From the NCBI GenBank assembly GCA_027069855.1, contig JALXEF010000086.1:1-57410 (forward strand): a DNA stretch of 57,410 bases. Reading direction: 5' to 3'. This document shows, piece by piece, positions 53,854-57,410 of the stretch (its first letter is position 1; the number at the start of each line of letters is the position of its first letter). The translations under genes and the position numbers were made by a program. The notes under the pieces were generated by a model. That model was not told where the DNA came from and did no database searches. It saw nothing but the letters and a program-made list of their open reading frames with translations. Source of the stretch: Caldifarciminota bacterium. GTDB lineage: Bacteria; Hydrothermota; Hydrothermia; WGAB01.

Positions 53854-55089
53854 ATGGCCTGGATCCACGAGGCACTCTCGGAACTCCAGTTCCGGCTCCA
53901 GAAACGCCCCACCTTTGAAAAGGCGCCGCTCCGCCGGGCCGGCCCCTTTGCGGTGTCGCCGTACCCCGAGGGCCGCGACGGCGCGCTGGTGCTCTCGGCC
54001 GACTTTGAACTGGCCTGGGCGTGGCGCATGGGCAAACACAGCCCGGACGCCCGGCAGATGGCCCGACAGGCCCGGGCCAACCTTCCGGTGCTCCTCCGGA
54101 TCTTTGACACCTACCGGGTGCCCATCACCTGGGCCACCGTGGGGCATCTGTTTCTGGAATCCTGTACCTGCCCCAACGGCGTGCCCCATCCCGACATGCC
54201 GCGGCCCGGCCCCTTTGAAACCGACAAATGGGTGTTCCAGGGCCGGGACTGGTACGAGGTGGACCCCTGCACCGATTACCGGCGGGACCCCGAGTACTAC
54301 GCGCCCGACCTGATTGAGGCCATTCTCCAGGCCGAGGTTGCCCACGACATCGGCCTGCACACCTTTTCGCATGTGCCTTTTTTGCGGAGCGTCATCACCG
54401 AGGAGATCGCCCGGCGCGAAATCGAGGCCTCGCTGCAGGCCGCCGAACGCCTGGGGCTGAGGCCCCGGTCCTGGGTGTTCCCCGGCGGGTACCGCGATTT
54501 CCGGGAACTGCTGGCGGAATACGGCATCGTGGTGTATCGGGGCGAGAAGTCGCCCTCCGCCGAACTGCGGGTTCCCCGGTACGAGGAGAACCTGGGGCTC
54601 TGGAACCTGCCCACCACCTACGGTGTGGGGCCGCGGCCCCAGTGGTCCCGGGCCTACTATGTGAAACGGCGGATCCGGTACCTGGAACGGGCCGTGGAAA
54701 CGCGAACCGTGTTCCACTGGTGGTTCCATCCCTCCCTGGCCCCGGACCTCATTGAGGGGGTGATGGAGCCGGTGCTCGCCCGAGCCTACGAACTCCAGCA
54801 GGCCGGAACCCTGTGGGTGGGCACGATGTACGACCTCGCCTCCTATGGCGAGGCCCTGCGCCGGGTGCGCATCCGCGAGGAACAACGGGGCCCGGAGATC
54901 CTGCTGCATCTGGAAGGGCGCGCCGACGATCGGTTCAAGCCCTTCCCCGTGTTCCTGGAACTTGGGGCCGACGAGTTCCGGCGGCAAATTCGGGACCTTT
55001 CGGGGGATTTCCAGGAGGTTCCCCATCCGGCGAAGCGGGTCCTTGCCCTCACGCCGCCGGCCACCCTTCGGATCCGGCTGGCCCGGTAG
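53854..55089 (+). CDS. Polysaccharide deacetylase (NodB/CE4-like)
   Basis: 411 aa from ATG 53854 (a TTG 9 nt upstream is also in frame). NodB-type features: ALVLSADFELAWAW (catalytic/metal Asp replaced within DFE), ITWATVGHLFLE, and VAHDIGLHTFSHVPF (metal His pair H..H in HTFSH). A C-terminal ~120-residue extension follows the barrel (FHWWFHPSL). Such enzymes remove N-acetyl groups from cell-surface glycans. Cytoplasmic or unusual export since no signal peptide is seen. Confidence 0.82.
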   Translation: MAWIHEALSELQFRLQKRPTFEKAPLRRAGPFAVSPYPEGRDGALVLSADFELAWAWRMGKHSPDARQMARQARANLPVLLRIFDTYRVPITWATVGHLFLESCTCPNGVPHPDMPRPGPFETDKWVFQGRDWYEVDPCTDYRRDPEYYAPDLIEAILQAEVAHDIGLHTFSHVPFLRSVITEEIARREIEASLQAAERLGLRPRSWVFPGGYRDFRELLAEYGIVVYRGEKSPSAELRVPRYEENLGLWNLPTTYGVGPRPQWSRAYYVKRRIRYLERAVETRTVFHWWFHPSLAPDLIEGVMEPVLARAYELQQAGTLWVGTMYDLASYGEALRRVRIREEQRGPEILLHLEGRADDRFKPFPVFLELGADEFRRQIRDLSGDFQEVPHPAKRVLALTPPATLRIRLAR

Positions 55090-55111
55090 GGCCCACCGCT
55101 TTTGCAGAACC

Positions 55112-55140
55112 TTGGCCTCCGACAGGGGCAGGGGTATAAT
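55112..55140 (+). promoter_or_regulatory. Predicted glyA promoter
   Basis: TTGGCC (55112-55117), 17-nt spacer and a perfect TATAAT (55135-55140). It precedes GGAGG at 55151-55155 and GTG 55162, so the 5' leader is short (about 15 nt). Confidence 0.6.
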
Positions 55141-55161
55141 TGGGCCAAAAGGAGGCCAACG

Positions 55162-56436
55162 GTGTGGTCAAGGCTTTTTGAAACCGATCCCGAGGTGTTT
55201 CGCTGGATCTACCGGGAAATCCAGCGTCAGCACGAAACCCTGGAATTGATTGCGTCTGAAAACTTCGCCTCTCCGGCGGTGCTCCTGGCCATGGGAACTC
55301 CGCTTTCCAACAAATATGCGGAGGGCTATCCCCATCGGCGCTACTACGGGGGCTGCCAGTATGTGGACGAGGTGGAGGACCTGGCCCGGGAGCGGGCCAA
55401 GCAACTCTTCGGGGCCGAGCACGCCAATGTGCAGCCCCATGCGGGCACCCAGGCCAACCAGGCCGTGTATGCGGCCGTGCTTCAGCCCGGCGACACCATC
55501 CTGAGCATGGAACTCTCGCACGGCGGCCACCTGTCCCACGGCAGCCCGGTGTCGCAGGTGGGCAAACTCTACCGCATCGTGTATTACCATGTGCATCCGG
55601 AAACCGAGCAGATTGACTTCGACGAGGTGCGCCGCCTGGCCCTGGAGCACCGGCCCCGGCTGATTGTCACCGGCTACTCGGCCTATCCCCGCACCATTGA
55701 CTTCCAGCGTTTCCGGGAAATCGCCGACGAAGTGGGCGCCTACCTCATGGCCGACATCGCCCATATCGCGGGTCTTGTGGCCGCTGGCGAACATCCGTCA
55801 CCTGTAGGCATCGCCGACTTCGTGACCACCACCACCCACAAAACCCTGCGGGGCCCCAGGGGCGGCCTGATCCTCACCCAGGCAAAGTACGCCAAGAAGA
55901 TTGACAAGGCCGTGTTCCCGGGACTTCAGGGTGGGCCACTCATGCATGTGATTGCGGCCAAGGCCGTGGCCTTTGCCGAAGCCCTCACCCCGGAGTTCAA
56001 GGCGTACCAGCACCAGATCGTGCTCAACGCCCGGGCTCTGGCGCAGCGGCTTCAGGAACGGGGCCTGCGGCTCGTGGCCGGCGGCACCGACAACCACCTG
56101 ATGCTGGTGGACCTGAGGCCCCTGGGCATCACCGGCAAGGTGGCCGAAGAGGCCCTGGAGCGGGCCGGCATCACGGTTAACAAGAACACCATCCCCTTTG
56201 ATCCCGAAAAGCCCACGGTCACCAGCGGCATCCGGATCGGCGTACCCGCGGTTACCACCCGGGGCATGAAGGAGCCGGAGATGACCCTCATCGCCGACCT
56301 GATCACCGAGGTGCTGGAAGCCCCGGACGACGAAGCCCGGATCCAGCGGGTTCGGGAAGCGGTCCGCGACCTCACCGAGCGGTTTCCCCTGTACCCGGAT
56401 TACCGCTCGTGGATGGAAGCGGCCCAGAAAACCTAA
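55162..56436 (+). CDS. glyA: Serine hydroxymethyltransferase GlyA
   Basis: 424 aa from GTG 55162, chosen because GGAGG is 6 nt upstream and a promoter lies between it and an earlier in-frame start. Motifs: [43 protein letters not shown], and the PLP Lys in [27 protein letters not shown] is also standard. It interconverts serine and glycine with tetrahydrofolate. Confidence 0.95.
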   Translation: MWSRLFETDPEVFRWIYREIQRQHETLELIASENFASPAVLLAMGTPLSNKYAEGYPHRRYYGGCQYVDEVEDLARERAKQLFGAEHANVQPHAGTQANQAVYAAVLQPGDTILSMELSHGGHLSHGSPVSQVGKLYRIVYYHVHPETEQIDFDEVRRLALEHRPRLIVTGYSAYPRTIDFQRFREIADEVGAYLMADIAHIAGLVAAGEHPSPVGIADFVTTTTHKTLRGPRGGLILTQAKYAKKIDKAVFPGLQGGPLMHVIAAKAVAFAEALTPEFKAYQHQIVLNARALAQRLQERGLRLVAGGTDNHLMLVDLRPLGITGKVAEEALERAGITVNKNTIPFDPEKPTVTSGIRIGVPAVTTRGMKEPEMTLIADLITEVLEAPDDEARIQRVREAVRDLTERFPLYPDYRSWMEAAQKT

Positions 56437-56448
56437 AAAGGGCACAGC

Positions 56449-57410
56449 GTGGATCTCCGGGAAGCCGAACGACGGATTCTGCAGGTGCTGGCCCGGGATC
56501 CTCTCTCGCCCCGGATTTTCATCGTCTCAGCCCCCCTGGGGCTACCGGTAGAATCCTGGTTCCAGAATCTCCAGAAGAAAACCGCCCGGCGGGGTGAACT
56601 ACGGGCAGTGATTCGTCTACGGCAACTGCGGCGGGTCCCGGCCTTCTACGTGGTTCAAAAGATTGCTGCAGAGATCCGCAAGGCGTATCCGGACACCTGG
56701 GCCTCGGTGACGGAACACACCCCTCTGGCCGCCCCCTTCACCACGCCGGCACCGGAAATCTCCCGGGAAGAGGGTTTCCGCTGGCTCAAGTACATCGCCC
56801 AGATCCTGGCCTGGTTCGCGGTGGACCAGCCCCTCAAGGTGTACATCAGCCAATTGGAACACGCCGATCCGTGGTCACTGAGAACCCTGGAATACCTGAT
56901 GAACCACCTGATCACCACCCCCCTTCAGGTGTTTGCAACCTGGAAACCTCCGCCCCAGGTCCTGGGCACGACGCTCGCCTCCGGCATTCTGCAGGGGCAG
57001 ATCCACCTGTTGCCGGTGGATCTGCCCTCGGAGCGGGAACTCTTCAACGACTGGCAGGAAAGGGTTCCAGATGCCGGTGCTCTGCGATATCTGATCCGCC
57101 TCACGCATCGCCGTCCCCTTGCGCTTCGACAAATCCTCAAGGCCCTGGATACCGGGGCAACCCTTACCGAAGCCGCCGCCCAGGAATGGGTGGAAACCGT
57201 ACCCCGGATCCTGGATTCCCAGGACCAGGCCGTCCTTTACCTGTTGCAACGCTTTTCCGAAGGCCTCACCCTGTGGGAGATCCGAAACCTTCTGCGGCTT
57301 TCCCACGAGGTTCTTTCCCATTCCCTTTCCTATCTGAACTCGCTGGGGCTGCTTTTCCAGGACCGGGGATACCTGGGAGCGACCCTCCCGCGGAGCCCCC
57401 TACCCAAACC
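56449..57410 (+). CDS. STAND/AAA-ATPase-like protein, degenerate P-loop, 3' end outside window
   Basis: The frame is open from GTG 56449 (12 nt after glyA) to the window edge, about 320 codons. At the Walker A position the sequence is FIVSAPLGLPVESW, lacking GK[ST]. A Walker-B-like region YISQLEHADPWSLRTLEYLMNHL resembles the DLHWADP..L..L segment of STAND regulators. Residues ~195-290 look helical and end in a winged-helix-like segment (GLTLWEIRNLLRLSHEVLSHSLSYLNSLGLLF). Probably a transcriptional or signalling ATPase fold that has lost nucleotide hydrolysis. Tentative. Confidence 0.55.
   Translation, partial: MDLREAERRILQVLARDPLSPRIFIVSAPLGLPVESWFQNLQKKTARRGELRAVIRLRQLRRVPAFYVVQKIAAEIRKAYPDTWASVTEHTPLAAPFTTPAPEISREEGFRWLKYIAQILAWFAVDQPLKVYISQLEHADPWSLRTLEYLMNHLITTPLQVFATWKPPPQVLGTTLASGILQGQIHLLPVDLPSERELFNDWQERVPDAGALRYLIRLTHRRPLALRQILKALDTGATLTEAAAQEWVETVPRILDSQDQAVLYLLQRFSEGLTLWEIRNLLRLSHEVLSHSLSYLNSLGLLFQDRGYLGATLPRSPLPK

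Overview
The window is high-GC DNA from a diderm bacterium, most likely a thermophile from a poorly cultured lineage. Diderm is supported by kdsB (KDO activation for LPS) and two Omp85-type outer-membrane proteins. Three secreted proteins end in a type IX-like C-terminal module (GVYLYR...GK.MVIH), as seen in Bacteroidetes/FCB-related and WOR-3/Hydrothermae-like genomes. The thermophile and lineage statements are inference only. Several genes have a -10 hexamer 6-9 nt before the start codon, suggesting leaderless transcripts.

Left flank (1-10.3 kb): a secreted LVIVD-repeat protein diverges from a small exported protein, a DUF92/phytol-kinase-like membrane protein and an HDAC-fold deacetylase. 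Next come two tandem secreted CBM9/DOMON-like paralogs. On the minus strand are rlmI-like methyltransferase, punA, nadA and nadC.

Defence island (10.3-42.1 kb): two clusters of REP-like palindromes (10341-10593 and 41482-42027), mostly in opposite orientation, bracket the island. Between them is one unbroken 16-gene run (10926-27275). It reads cas6; a type III-C module (cmr1, cmr6, csx11/cas10, cmr4, cmr5, cmr3); then a type I-B module (cas8/cst1, cas7/cst2, a toxin-antitoxin pair, cas5, cas3, cas4, cas1, cas2). Almost every junction overlaps or is under 25 nt. The Cas10-like Csx11 has lost both the HD pair and the GGDD motif, and no CARF effector is present. A leader with its own promoter and a three-times repeated motif precedes a very large array: by hand count 174 30-nt repeats (one with a substitution), then five decayed repeats. 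The decayed end runs into fragments of Mu-like phage head genes.

Within the array I found exact spacer duplications, pairs and triplets of spacers that differ mainly at synonymous codon positions, overlapping protospacers, and one pair directed at opposite strands of the same conserved coding site. Together they look like a record of repeated encounters with related phages.

Right flank (42.1-57.4 kb): on the minus strand, a small acidic protein, an Lhr-like helicase, a BamA-like protein, acyl-CoA dehydrogenase, a nicotinamidase-like cysteine hydrolase, a C26 amidotransferase-like hydrolase, an M15 lipoprotein and a CinA-like protein. On the plus strand, an eIF2B-alpha-like protein, kdsB, an Omp85-like protein, a polysaccharide deacetylase, glyA and a truncated STAND-ATPase-like gene. 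I saw no rRNA, tRNA, transposase or IS element.
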